Source: Streptomyces viridochromogenes (GTDB taxonomy: Bacteria; Actinomycetota; Actinomycetes; Streptomycetales; Streptomycetaceae). From it: a stretch of 64,000 nucleotides of DNA. The notes beneath the pieces were generated by a model. It did no database searches and was not told where the DNA came from. It was given only the letters and a program-made list of their open reading frames with translations. The translations under genes and the position numbers were made by a program. Location of the stretch: contig NZ_LGUR01000014.1 of assembly GCF_001270495.1 (NCBI RefSeq), positions 62,001 through 126,000 on the forward strand, read 5' to 3'. Of the stretch, positions 16,246 through 24,310 are shown piece after piece. Each line of letters starts with the position of its first letter. Within the stretch, counting starts at the first letter, position 1.

Positions 16246-17241
16246 TTGTACACCGCACACACCGACCGCTACGCGGACATGCCCTACCGGCGCACCGGAC
16301 GCAGCGGCCTCAAGCTCCCGGCGCTGTCCCTCGGCCTGTGGCACAACTTCGGCCCGGCCGACCGCTCGGTCGAGCACCAGCGGGCCATCCTGCGCCGCGC
16401 CTTCGACCTCGGCGTCACCCACTTCGACCTGGCCAACAACTACGGCCCGCCGCCCGGGGCCGCCGAGTCGGCGTTCGGCGAGGCGCTGAAGGCGGACTTC
16501 GCGCCGTACCGCGACGAGCTGATCATCTCCACCAAGGCCGGCTATCTGATGTGGCCCGGCCCGTACGGCGAGTGGGGCTCGCGCAAGTACCTGCTGTCCT
16601 CGCTCGACCAGAGCCTGAAGCGGATGGGCCTGGACTACGTCGACATCTTCTACTCGCACCGACCCGACCCTGACACTCCGCTGGAGGAGACGATGGGCGC
16701 CCTGCACTCGGCGGTGCAGCAGGGCAAGGCGCTGTACGTGGGCATCTCCAACTACTCGGCCGAGCAGACCCGGGAGGCCGCCCGCATCCTGGGCGAGCTG
16801 GGCACCCCGCTGCTCATCCACCAGCCGGCCTACTCGATGCTGAACCGCCGCCCCGAGGAGGAGGGGCTCCTCGACGCCCTGGACGAGCTGGAGGTCGGCT
16901 CGATCGTCTTCTCCCCGCTGGCGCAGGGCCAGCTGACCTCCCGCTACCTCGGCGGCATCCCGCAGGACTCGCGGGCCGCGAGCGGCAGTCCGTTCCTGAA
17001 CGCCGACGCGATCACCGAGGAACTGCTGGGCAAGCTGCGCGCCCTGAACGAGATCGCCGAGTCCCGTGGCCAGACCCTGGCCCAGCTGGCCCTGGCCTGG
17101 GTTCTGCGCGGCGGCCGGGTGACCTCGGCGCTCGTCGGTGCGAGCAGCGCGCAGCAGATCGAGGACAGCGTCGCCGCCACCCGCAACCTGGCCTTCGACG
17201 CGGAGGAACTGGACCGGATCGACGCGATCCTCAAGGGCTGA
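16246..17241 (+). CDS. aldo/keto reductase (YghZ / glyceraldehyde-3-phosphate reductase-like)
   Basis: A 331-residue NADPH-dependent TIM barrel. Key segments are [14 protein letters not shown] (catalytic Asp and Tyr), LIISTKAGY (Lys), [11 protein letters not shown] (His) and [12 protein letters not shown] (cofactor). The insertion [17 protein letters not shown] marks the YghZ/Kv-beta-like branch, which can reduce L-glyceraldehyde 3-phosphate and methylglyoxal. The start is TTG 16246, preceded by GGAG at 16237-16240; an in-frame ATG at 16279 is the alternative. It is probably controlled by the divergent LysR. Its 3' end overlaps the DUF1905 gene by 11 bp. Confidence 0.88.
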   Translation: MYTAHTDRYADMPYRRTGRSGLKLPALSLGLWHNFGPADRSVEHQRAILRRAFDLGVTHFDLANNYGPPPGAAESAFGEALKADFAPYRDELIISTKAGYLMWPGPYGEWGSRKYLLSSLDQSLKRMGLDYVDIFYSHRPDPDTPLEETMGALHSAVQQGKALYVGISNYSAEQTREAARILGELGTPLLIHQPAYSMLNRRPEEEGLLDALDELEVGSIVFSPLAQGQLTSRYLGGIPQDSRAASGSPFLNADAITEELLGKLRALNEIAESRGQTLAQLALAWVLRGGRVTSALVGASSAQQIEDSVAATRNLAFDAEELDRIDAILKG

Positions 17242-17518
17242 GCCGCTCCGTCAGCCGCACGGTCACCGAGTCGCCCTCCTGCTTCCCGACGGCCTTGCGC
17301 ACCTCGGCCTTGACGGGAAGCTTGTGGGTGCCGTCTCCGAGGGCCATGAACGAACTCTGGAACGGATGTCCGTCGACGGTCCCCCGGACCTTGACCAGTC
17401 CACGGGTACCGAAGAAGTCGACGGACTCCGGCCAGACGACATAGGTCCAGCCGCCCTCACTGGGGCTCTTGAGCAGGACGGCGGTGAATTCCGCGTCCAC
17501 TTTCCCGCTCGTGGTCAT
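17231..17518 (-). CDS. DUF1905-family protein
   Basis: A 95-residue beta-rich protein matching the DUF1905 fold: [20 protein letters not shown], then [19 protein letters not shown], and ending [19 protein letters not shown]. The molecular role is unknown. The start is ATG 17518. It overlaps the aldo/keto reductase 3' end by 11 bp and lies 72 bp downstream of the SnoaL-like gene on the same strand, so they may be co-transcribed. Confidence 0.82.
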   Translation of the reverse strand: MTTSGKVDAEFTAVLLKSPSEGGWTYVVWPESVDFFGTRGLVKVRGTVDGHPFQSSFMALGDGTHKLPVKAEVRKAVGKQEGDSVTVRLTERLSP

Positions 17519-17590
17519 GGTGTTCTCCGTTCGCGGCGGTCTCTTACGGCCTTCACGGGGCAGACCGCCGCGAGGCACCGAACTCATCGC

Positions 17591-17974
17591 TCACGTCTCG
17601 GCGGGCACCCGGTCCAGGAACCCCAGGACGGACATGATCTGTCCCTCGGCGTCCAGTGTGATCACGTCGGACCTTGCGACCGGAGCCGTTCCGTCGGCCT
17701 CCCGCACGAGTTCCCAGGCGAAGCGCGCCGTGTCGTGGTGGCCGTCCACGGATCCGGTCCGCCGGAAGCCGAACCCTTGGAACCGCGCCTGCGCCGCCGC
17801 GACGACGGCCACGATCCCCTCGTAGCCGCGGACGTCCGCGAGGGGGTCGGTGTAGCCGCCCTGCGGGGCCCACGCGAGGGCGACCGCCCGGGCCAGCGCC
17901 TCGGGCTCGCGGGTGTTCCAGGCCTCGAAGTAGCGGGCGACGGCGATGTCGTATCGGTCGGTGGATGCGGGCAT
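17591..17974 (-). CDS. SnoaL-like / NTF2-fold protein
   Basis: A 127-residue protein with the NTF2-like cone fold: an N-terminal helix ARYFEAWNTREPEALARAVA, then YTDPLADVRGYEGI, and a final strand pattern FAWELVREADG to GQIMSVLGFLDRVP. Family members are polyketide cyclases, isomerases or ligand-binding proteins. There is no polyketide cluster here, so a small-molecule or stress role is more likely. An ATTACTCCC-type palindrome lies about 100 bp upstream. Confidence 0.8.
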   Translation of the reverse strand: MPASTDRYDIAVARYFEAWNTREPEALARAVALAWAPQGGYTDPLADVRGYEGIVAVVAAAQARFQGFGFRRTGSVDGHHDTARFAWELVREADGTAPVARSDVITLDAEGQIMSVLGFLDRVPAET

Positions 17975-18356
17975 GGGGAATCAGCCTCCAACGAGGTCGT
18001 CACTGCTGGTCGGAACCGGGATCCGCGCGCGGCGACCCGGTGCCCGCAACGATTCCCGCCCGCCGTGGAAAGCTCGATTACTCCCGGGGTAATGGCCCGG
18101 CCGCACCTCGGCTTGACGCCTGCTCGACGTCCCGCTCGACGCACGCTTGGCGTGCACCCGCCGTATTTCGGCCAACACGGGCTGTGAATATGCCAGGAGA
18201 CTGGCCGGAAAGTCGTGGTGACAGTGTTTCAGTAGTGAACATACTCGACTACGAGGGTGCCTCACATGGGGCGACGGCTCCCTCACGCACCGCTCACGAG
18301 CCGCATGGAAAGCGAGGACCGCCGACAGGCGAAAACGGCAACACGGGGGAGGCTAC
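17975..18356. other. divergent intergenic region with a palindromic element
   Basis: This is 382 bp between the SnoaL-like gene and the gene at 18357. It contains ATTACTCCCGGGGTAAT at 18077-18093, a nearly perfect palindrome sharing ATTACTCCC with 12505-12513. Its position suits control of the SnoaL-like gene. No credible coding frame was seen, and the promoter of the 18357 gene could not be placed with confidence. Confidence 0.5.
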
Positions 18357-18767
18357 GTGCACGACGAGTTCCTGTGCCATGTCACCGCATACGGCGTCTG
18401 CGGCGGCCGGCGCATAGGCGTACCTCTGGGAACCTACCGGGCACCCACCCTGGCCTTGGCGCTGTGGTGGTTACGGGACCGGGCCTCCTGGATCGCCGAG
18501 CGATTAGACCCGCGACCGGACGCCGAGCACTTCCCGCCGAGTGCGCTCGTCCCGGTCGCCGACAATGTGCCCGACGTGCCTGCCGTGCTGCGCGCCTGGT
18601 GCGGTGACGTGAGCCGACAGGAACTGGTCGCCGACGAGTTGGCGGCGGGGCGGATGGTGCGGATCGCCGTGAGCGACGAGACCACCGAGTACGAACTGCT
18701 CGCCGAGTCGGTGGACGCCCTGCGGATGCAGCGGACCCTCCCGATCCTGGTGGTGCCCGTGGCCTGA
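18357..18767 (+). CDS. conserved protein of unknown function upstream of FHA-ABC gene
   Basis: A 136-residue soluble acidic protein with no signal peptide or membrane segment. GTG 18357 follows a strong GGGGGAGG ribosome-binding site. I do not recognise a domain. Visible features are an N-terminal CHVTAYGVCGG with two cysteines, a Trp-rich helix (ALALWWLRDRASWIAERL), and a C-terminal half of alternating strands. It ends 48 bp before the FHA-ABC transporter gene on the same strand, so it may belong to that signalling group. Confidence 0.65.
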   Translation: MHDEFLCHVTAYGVCGGRRIGVPLGTYRAPTLALALWWLRDRASWIAERLDPRPDAEHFPPSALVPVADNVPDVPAVLRAWCGDVSRQELVADELAAGRMVRIAVSDETTEYELLAESVDALRMQRTLPILVVPVA

Positions 18768-18815
18768 CCCCGGGGCAGGCAGGCATATACAGGGGCAGAT
18801 CGATAGAATCAGGGC

Positions 18816-21161
18816 ATGGCGGAGCGACCGGCCGCACCGACTGCGCCCGTACTCGTCCTGGAGACCGAGTCGGGATCCACCGTGATGACCCCGGGCCGTG
18901 ACTACCGCGTCGGACGTGATCCCCTCAGCGACATCGTCATCGACGACGCCCGTGTCTCCTGGCATCACGCGGTGCTGCGCCCCGACGCCGACCACTGGAC
19001 CCTCGAGGACGAGAACAGCACCAACGGCACCTACACCGACGGCCGACGCATCCACGAGTGGGACGTAGGCCCCGGAACCGTCATCCGCTTCGGCAACCCG
19101 TCCGACGGCCCCCGCGTGCTGCTGCTGGACCGCAGCCCCCCGGGCGGAGCGCCGGAACGGCCCTCGGCGGTCTCCATGCCCGGTCTGACGGGCACGTTCC
19201 GCCGGCCCACCACCGTCCGGCCGCTGCCCGCCCGCGCCGTCCGCATCGGTCGCGCCGCCGACAACGACCTGGTCGTCGAGGACCTGACCGTCTCCCGCCG
19301 CCACGCCGAGCTGCGCGCCCTGCCCGACGGGACCTACGAGATCACCGACCTGGGCAGTCACAACGGGACCTACCTGAACGGCAGTTCCGTCACCAGCGCC
19401 CTGGTCGGCCCCGGAGACGTACTCGGCATCGGCCACTCCGCGTTCTGCCTGGTCGGGGACCAGATGCAGGAGTACGTCGACACCGGCGAGATCTCCCTGG
19501 AGGTGCAGGACCTCGCGGTCGCCGTCGACCACGGCCGCAGGCTTCTCCTCGACAACGTCTCCTTCCCGGTGGGGGAGAAGTGCCTGCTCGCCGTCGTCGG
19601 CCCGAGCGGCGCCGGGAAGTCCACGCTGCTGAACGCCCTCACCGGCCGGCGCCCAGCCGACCACGGCACCGTGCTCTACGACGGCCGCGACCTCTACCGG
19701 GACTACGCCGAGCTGCGTCAGCGCATCGGCCTGGTCCCGCGGGACGACATCCTGCACGCCCGGCTCACCGCCCGCCGCGCCCTGTCCTACGCCGCCGAAC
19801 TGCGCTTTCCCCAGGACACCGCCAAGGCCGAGCGCCTGGCCCGGGTCGACGAGGTCCTCCACGAGCTGGGTCTGGAACAGTGCGCCGACCAGCCCGTGCA
19901 CAGCCTGTCCGGCGACCGGCGCAAGCGCGCCGGCGTCGCCCTGGAACTGCTGACCAGGCCGTCGCTGCTGTTCCTCGACGAACCGACCTCCGGCCTCGCC
20001 CCCGGCATGGACCGCTCGGTGATGCAGATGCTGCGCGGCCTCGCCGACGGCGGCCGCACCGTCATCGTCGTCACCGACAGCCTGCTCAGCCTCGACATCT
20101 GCGACCGGCTCCTCGTCCTCGCCCCAGGGGGACGGATCGCCTACTACGGCCCGCCCGGGGAGACCCTGCTCTTCTTCGGCTTCGAGCACTGGCCGCAGGC
20201 CCTCGAGGCATTGGAGGGCGACCAGGAGCGGGACTGGGCAGGCGACTACCGCGCCTCCCTCTTCCACCGGCAGTACGTCGCCGACGCCGCCGGGCAGCCC
20301 CGGCAGCCCCGCACCGGCCCGGTCCTCATCACCCGGCCGCCCCGGCCGCGCGGCCGTCGCGCCCAGCTCGGCACCCTGATCCGCCGCTGTGCCGCGGTGC
20401 TCGGCGCCGACCGCGCCTTCCTCGCCGTCGTGATCGCCCTGCCGCTCGTGACGGGGGTGATGGCCCGCGCCCTGGCGGGCGGCAGGCTCACCCAGGGCAA
20501 GGCGACCAGCACGCTGCTGATCCTGTGCGTCGGCGGCGTCCTCGCGGGCGCGGCGAACGCCGTGCGCGAACTCGTCAGGGAGCGCGTCATCTACCGGCGC
20601 GAGCGGGCCGTCGGCCTGTCCAGGTCGGCGTACGTGCTGTCCAAGGTGGTGGTCCTGGGGACGATCACCGTGCTCCAGGCGGTCGTCCTGACCCTGGTCG
20701 CGCTGCTCGGCGTCGACCTCGACGCCCCCGGCGGCGAAGGCGTGTCGATGCCGCCCCTCGTCGAGATCACCGTCGCCGTCGCGCTGCTGGCCGTCACGGC
20801 GATGATGCTCGGCCTGGTCGTCTCCGCGCTGGTGCCCAAGGAGGAGGTGACCATGCCGCTGCTGGTGCTGCTCGCCCTCGTCCAAGTGGTCTTCTGCGGC
20901 GCCCTGCTGAAGCTCGACGACGTCCCCGGTCTGGAGCAGCTGTCCTGGCTGGTGCCCTCGCGGTGGGCGTTCGCCGCGATGGCCGGCACCGTCGACCTGG
21001 CCCGGATCGCGCCCGGCGACCTGACCGGCGATCCGCTGTTCGAGCACTCGGCGGGCGTGTGGCTGTTCAACGTGGCCATGCTGGTCGTGCTCTCCGTGGT
21101 CTTCGGCCACCTCGTCCCCCGGCTGCTGCGCCGGCGCGAAGCCGTCGTGATGCGGAAGTAG
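18816..21161 (+). CDS. FHA-FHA-ABC ATPase-ABC2 permease transporter (Rv1747-like)
   Basis: A 781-residue half-transporter. FHA domain 1 spans about residues 25-90 (YRVGRDPLSD, NSTNGTY) and FHA domain 2 about 140-215 (VRIGRAADND, SRRHAEL, GSHNGTYLNG); both keep phosphothreonine-binding Arg, Ser and Asn positions. The ABC ATPase has Walker A GPSGAGKST near 263, signature LSGDRRKR and Walker B LLFLDEPTSG. About six membrane helices follow (510-781). Mycobacterium Rv1747, phosphorylated by the kinase PknF, has the same order, and here a kinase gene lies two genes downstream. A TAGAAT -10 at 18804-18809 sits 6 nt before ATG 18816, suggesting a leaderless mRNA. The cargo is unknown. Confidence 0.92.
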   Translation: MAERPAAPTAPVLVLETESGSTVMTPGRDYRVGRDPLSDIVIDDARVSWHHAVLRPDADHWTLEDENSTNGTYTDGRRIHEWDVGPGTVIRFGNPSDGPRVLLLDRSPPGGAPERPSAVSMPGLTGTFRRPTTVRPLPARAVRIGRAADNDLVVEDLTVSRRHAELRALPDGTYEITDLGSHNGTYLNGSSVTSALVGPGDVLGIGHSAFCLVGDQMQEYVDTGEISLEVQDLAVAVDHGRRLLLDNVSFPVGEKCLLAVVGPSGAGKSTLLNALTGRRPADHGTVLYDGRDLYRDYAELRQRIGLVPRDDILHARLTARRALSYAAELRFPQDTAKAERLARVDEVLHELGLEQCADQPVHSLSGDRRKRAGVALELLTRPSLLFLDEPTSGLAPGMDRSVMQMLRGLADGGRTVIVVTDSLLSLDICDRLLVLAPGGRIAYYGPPGETLLFFGFEHWPQALEALEGDQERDWAGDYRASLFHRQYVADAAGQPRQPRTGPVLITRPPRPRGRRAQLGTLIRRCAAVLGADRAFLAVVIALPLVTGVMARALAGGRLTQGKATSTLLILCVGGVLAGAANAVRELVRERVIYRRERAVGLSRSAYVLSKVVVLGTITVLQAVVLTLVALLGVDLDAPGGEGVSMPPLVEITVAVALLAVTAMMLGLVVSALVPKEEVTMPLLVLLALVQVVFCGALLKLDDVPGLEQLSWLVPSRWAFAAMAGTVDLARIAPGDLTGDPLFEHSAGVWLFNVAMLVVLSVVFGHLVPRLLRRREAVVMRK

Positions 21162-21170
21162 GCGCCGACG

Positions 21171-21719
21171 ATGACCTCCCTCGGCTTCCGGCCCACCCAC
21201 GTCGTCCCCCAGCGCGGCATGCCCGCCTGGGAGGAGCCCGACCCCGCCCGGCCCACCGTGTCCCTCGACGCGTTCCTGCCGGTCCAGCTCGTCGAACGGC
21301 GGGGTGACTGGGGGCACGTCCTGTGCGCCAACGGCTGGTCGGCCTGGGTCGACGGCCGCTTCCTGGTCGCCGTACCCCAGGACCCGCCCACCGCCGACGG
21401 CGACCCGGTCACCCGCACGGCCGACCCGCGCCCGCTGCTCACCCAGGTCGAACGGGTGCTGGCCGACTACCGGTCCGTGGTGGAGGAGCTGGCGTCCGGC
21501 GGCCTGGACGGCGAGTCCTTCCGCACCCGCACCTCGGGGCTGCGGATCGGGGTGGTCGTCGACGGGGAGTCCATGTGGCTGTACGACGCCGAGCACGGGC
21601 GGTGGGAGTACGTGGACGGCACGCAACTGAGCACCTACGCCACGGACGACGGCCCCCGCGCCGCCGCGGCCGATCCCGGCCATGCCCCGACCCGGGTCGT
21701 GACACCCGATGGTCCGTGA
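21171..21719 (+). CDS. SH3-like protein of the FHA-ABC/kinase operon
   Basis: A 182-residue soluble protein. Residues 1-65 look like a small SH3-type barrel (VSLDAFLPVQLVERRGDWGH, then CANGWSAWVDGRFLV). The rest is a helix plus a strand pair ending VVVDGESMWLYDAEHGRWEY. It has no signal peptide. It lies between the FHA transporter (9 bp gap) and the Ser/Thr kinase (11 bp overlap), so all three are very probably one operon. An adaptor or kinase-substrate role is inferred only from position. Confidence 0.72.
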   Translation: MTSLGFRPTHVVPQRGMPAWEEPDPARPTVSLDAFLPVQLVERRGDWGHVLCANGWSAWVDGRFLVAVPQDPPTADGDPVTRTADPRPLLTQVERVLADYRSVVEELASGGLDGESFRTRTSGLRIGVVVDGESMWLYDAEHGRWEYVDGTQLSTYATDDGPRAAAADPGHAPTRVVTPDGP

Positions 21720-22707
21720 CACGAGCCTCTTCTCCGGTCGGCCCTCCGAGCTGATCGGCCGCCAGGTCGCGGGCTACCGCATCGAGCGCGAGATCGGCCG
21801 CGGCGGCATGGCCGTGGTCTACCGGGCGAAGGACCTGCACCTGCACCGCACCGTCGCGCTGAAGCTCCTCGCCCCCGAACTCGCCCGCAACGACACCTTC
21901 CGCCGCCGCTTCACCCACGAGTCCCGGACGGCCGCCGCGATCGACCATCCGCACATCGTGCCGGTCTTCGAGGCGGGCGAGACGGACGGCGTCCTGTACA
22001 TCGCGATGCGCTACGTCGCCGGCAGCGATCTGCGCCATCTCCTGGACAGCCAGGGCCCGCTGACACCCGCGACGGCCGTCCGCATCGCCTCACAGGTGGC
22101 CTCCGCCCTCGACGCGGCACACGAGCACGGCCTGGTCCACCGGGATGTGAAACCCGGCAACATCCTCGTCGCCCGCGGCACCGACAGCGACCACCCCGAG
22201 CACGCCTACCTCACCGACTTCGGCCTGACGAAGAAGTCACTGTCCCTGACCGGCCTCACGACCGTCGGCCAGTTCGTCGGCACGCTCGACTACGTGTCCC
22301 CCGAGCAGATCTCGGGAAAGCCGGTCGACGCACGCTGCGACGTCTACGGCTTCGCCTGCGTGATCTACGAATGCCTGACGGGCCACCCGCCGTTCCGCCG
22401 CGACGAGGACATGGCCCTGCTGTGGGCCCACCAGTACGACGAGCCGCCGCCCTTGACCGAGGAGCGCCCGGACCTGGCCCCGCCCGTCGACGCCGTGTTC
22501 GCCCGCGCGCTGGCCAAGAGCCCGGACGACCGTCAGGACTCCTGTCTCGGTTTCGTCGCCGACCTGCGCGCCGCCATGACCGGTGGTCCGGCGGCCGGCC
22601 GCCCGGCGACACAAGTCGACCACGAGGTCGTAGGCCCCCCGCAAGAGCCCGCCAAGGACATACCTAAGCCCCCGCCAGGCTGGGCCCAGCCGGTCTTCCG
22701 GCAGTGA
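21709..22707 (+). CDS. soluble Ser/Thr protein kinase
   Basis: A 332-residue Hanks-type kinase. The glycine loop is G30RGGMAVVY, the ATP Lys K52 (VALKLL), the catalytic loop H144RD146VKPGN, DFG at 170-172, and SPEQ in the activation segment. After the kinase domain (about 20-285) comes a Pro-rich tail of 45 residues with no membrane segment or PASTA domains. It overlaps the SH3-like gene by 11 bp. The likely partners are the two FHA domains of the upstream ABC transporter, by analogy with mycobacterial PknF and Rv1747. Confidence 0.93.
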   Translation: MVRDTSLFSGRPSELIGRQVAGYRIEREIGRGGMAVVYRAKDLHLHRTVALKLLAPELARNDTFRRRFTHESRTAAAIDHPHIVPVFEAGETDGVLYIAMRYVAGSDLRHLLDSQGPLTPATAVRIASQVASALDAAHEHGLVHRDVKPGNILVARGTDSDHPEHAYLTDFGLTKKSLSLTGLTTVGQFVGTLDYVSPEQISGKPVDARCDVYGFACVIYECLTGHPPFRRDEDMALLWAHQYDEPPPLTEERPDLAPPVDAVFARALAKSPDDRQDSCLGFVADLRAAMTGGPAAGRPATQVDHEVVGPPQEPAKDIPKPPPGWAQPVFRQ

Positions 22708-22743
22708 ACGGCGTCCCGATCGCCCTGTGCCACGGACCTCTGT

Positions 22744-24030
22744 TCAGCCTCGCGCGCGCACCGCGACCTCGCCCCGGTGCCGCAGCCGCCGCGCCGGCAG
22801 GCCGCCGAGGAAGCCGGTGACCAGCCCCCACAGCAGTGCGAAACCGACGGCGCTCCACACCTGCGGCCTCAGGAACAGTTCGCCACCGAGGTCCCCGCCC
22901 AGGTCACCGATCCCCAGGACCGACAGGCCGTAGTGGGCGGAGGTCCGGGCGAGGAGGCAGATCATCAGCACCGTGAGGGCGAGCGCGACCGCCATGTGCA
23001 CGCCGTGCTGCCAGGCGCGCATCCGGGCGGGTGAACGCCTCGCCATCACGAACGCGGCGGCCAGGAGCAGGACCGCGTCGACGGCGACCAGCCACCACAC
23101 CCGGCCGTCGTGCTCGGCGAGGCTGCCCAGATCCAGCTCGGCGACGTCACGGCCACGCAGCACCTCGTCGAGCAGATGCGGCATGGGCAGCCCGAACGTC
23201 CCGTCCACCCGGCCGTCCCAGGTGGCGCCGAGCCCGATCGTGAGGGCGAGCCACACCAGGTTGGGCAGGCCGAGCAGGATGACCGCCAGTGTCTCGGCCG
23301 GGTGCTCGCGGGTCGCCGCGACGACCAGACCGATGACCGCACCCAGCACGACACAGGCGAGCAGCAGCGCCACCATGGCGTACGCGGCCGGCCGCACCGA
23401 CTCCTGGAAGCGCAGCAGCCGGCCCGGCAGCGGAGCCCCGCGCGAGACCAGCAGGGCCAGCACCAGCACGCCCGCCAGCCACAGCAGGCCGAAGAACACG
23501 GTCGCCGGGACGTCGGTCGTGAAGCCGACCTCGGGTGAGATGCCGAACAGGTCACCGAGATCGCCGAGCGCGTCCTCCCCGAGGTCGCCGAGGGAGAGGG
23601 AGAAGGTCTGGCGGGCGGAGAAGGACAGCGCTAGGAGCGCGACCAGCCACAGTACGGCGATCCTGGCGGCCCATCCGGCCAGCTCCCCGGCGCCGGCGAC
23701 CGCCCGGTGCCGCAGCGGCCGCAGGAAACCGGCGGCCACGACGAGAGCGCCGGCGAGCGTGACGGACAGCGGGATCACGGTGAGCGCGGCGTCGGACTCG
23801 GCCAGCCCTCCGGCATTTCCCGAGAGCTCGATCGTGCCGCCGACCGCCGTGACCACGGTCGCCGCGACCACCCGCGGGAAGGCGTTGTCGGGGAGGTCCG
23901 CGGCTCCGGCCGCCCACAGGCCCAGCGCCGCCACCACTCCCATGGCGACCAGCCCGGCCAGCACCGTGACCAGAGCCTGCACCCAGCCATGGGCGGCCAC
24001 GGCCGGACGGGAGGGGGCGTGCGCGCTCAC
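22744..24030 (-). CDS. streptophobe-family integral membrane protein
   Basis: A 428-residue very hydrophobic protein with about ten membrane segments. Two acidic/Gly loops (SLGDLGEDALGDLGDLFGIS near 165, GIGDLGGDLGGEL near 385) and the end GLPARRLRHRGEVAVRARG are present. This matches the Streptomyces-restricted streptophobe family, whose function is unknown. The start GTG 24030 is chosen because upstream sequence is not family-like. It is divergent from the DUF6777 lipid- or wall-facing protein, a pairing I recall from other Streptomyces. Confidence 0.75.
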   Translation of the reverse strand: MSAHAPSRPAVAAHGWVQALVTVLAGLVAMGVVAALGLWAAGAADLPDNAFPRVVAATVVTAVGGTIELSGNAGGLAESDAALTVIPLSVTLAGALVVAAGFLRPLRHRAVAGAGELAGWAARIAVLWLVALLALSFSARQTFSLSLGDLGEDALGDLGDLFGISPEVGFTTDVPATVFFGLLWLAGVLVLALLVSRGAPLPGRLLRFQESVRPAAYAMVALLLACVVLGAVIGLVVAATREHPAETLAVILLGLPNLVWLALTIGLGATWDGRVDGTFGLPMPHLLDEVLRGRDVAELDLGSLAEHDGRVWWLVAVDAVLLLAAAFVMARRSPARMRAWQHGVHMAVALALTVLMICLLARTSAHYGLSVLGIGDLGGDLGGELFLRPQVWSAVGFALLWGLVTGFLGGLPARRLRHRGEVAVRARG

Positions 24031-24178
24031 TCTGCCCACGCTAAGCAGCGCCCCGGCGGCTCGCCTGCCGGAGGGGCCGTCCGCGTCGGCTTGCGGGCGG
24101 CGTGACACCGGAGCACAGAATGGGATAACTGCGCAAAGGTGATAGGAGTGGTAAAAGCGGCAAGTCGTAATGCCGGAG

Positions 24179-24294
24179 AACGCGGCAAGGGCGCAGAACG
24201 CGCCAGGGCAGAGAACGCAGCAAGGGCAGACAAGGGCAGAGAAGGCATAGGCGTCGTAGGCATTCCGTGCAGGGAATCCCGCAGGAATCCTGCG
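24179..24294 (+). repeat. purine-rich direct repeats and palindrome in the 5' region of the DUF6777 gene
   Basis: From 24179 to about 24250 the unit AAGGGCAGA/GGGCAGAGAA recurs four to five times with small changes. A 15-bp inverted repeat CGCAGGA-A-TCCTGCG (24280-24294) then ends 6 nt before the AAGAAGG ribosome-binding site of the gene at 24311. It could form an mRNA hairpin or bind a regulator. Confidence 0.5.
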
Positions 24295-24310
24295 CCGGGA
24301 AGAAGGTCTC

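Noticed and set aside
18504..21722. A 1072-codon open frame on the minus strand
   Set aside because: It is antisense to the FHA-ABC and SH3-like genes, has skewed Gly/Gln/His-rich composition and no domain, and exists because high third-position GC removes stops.
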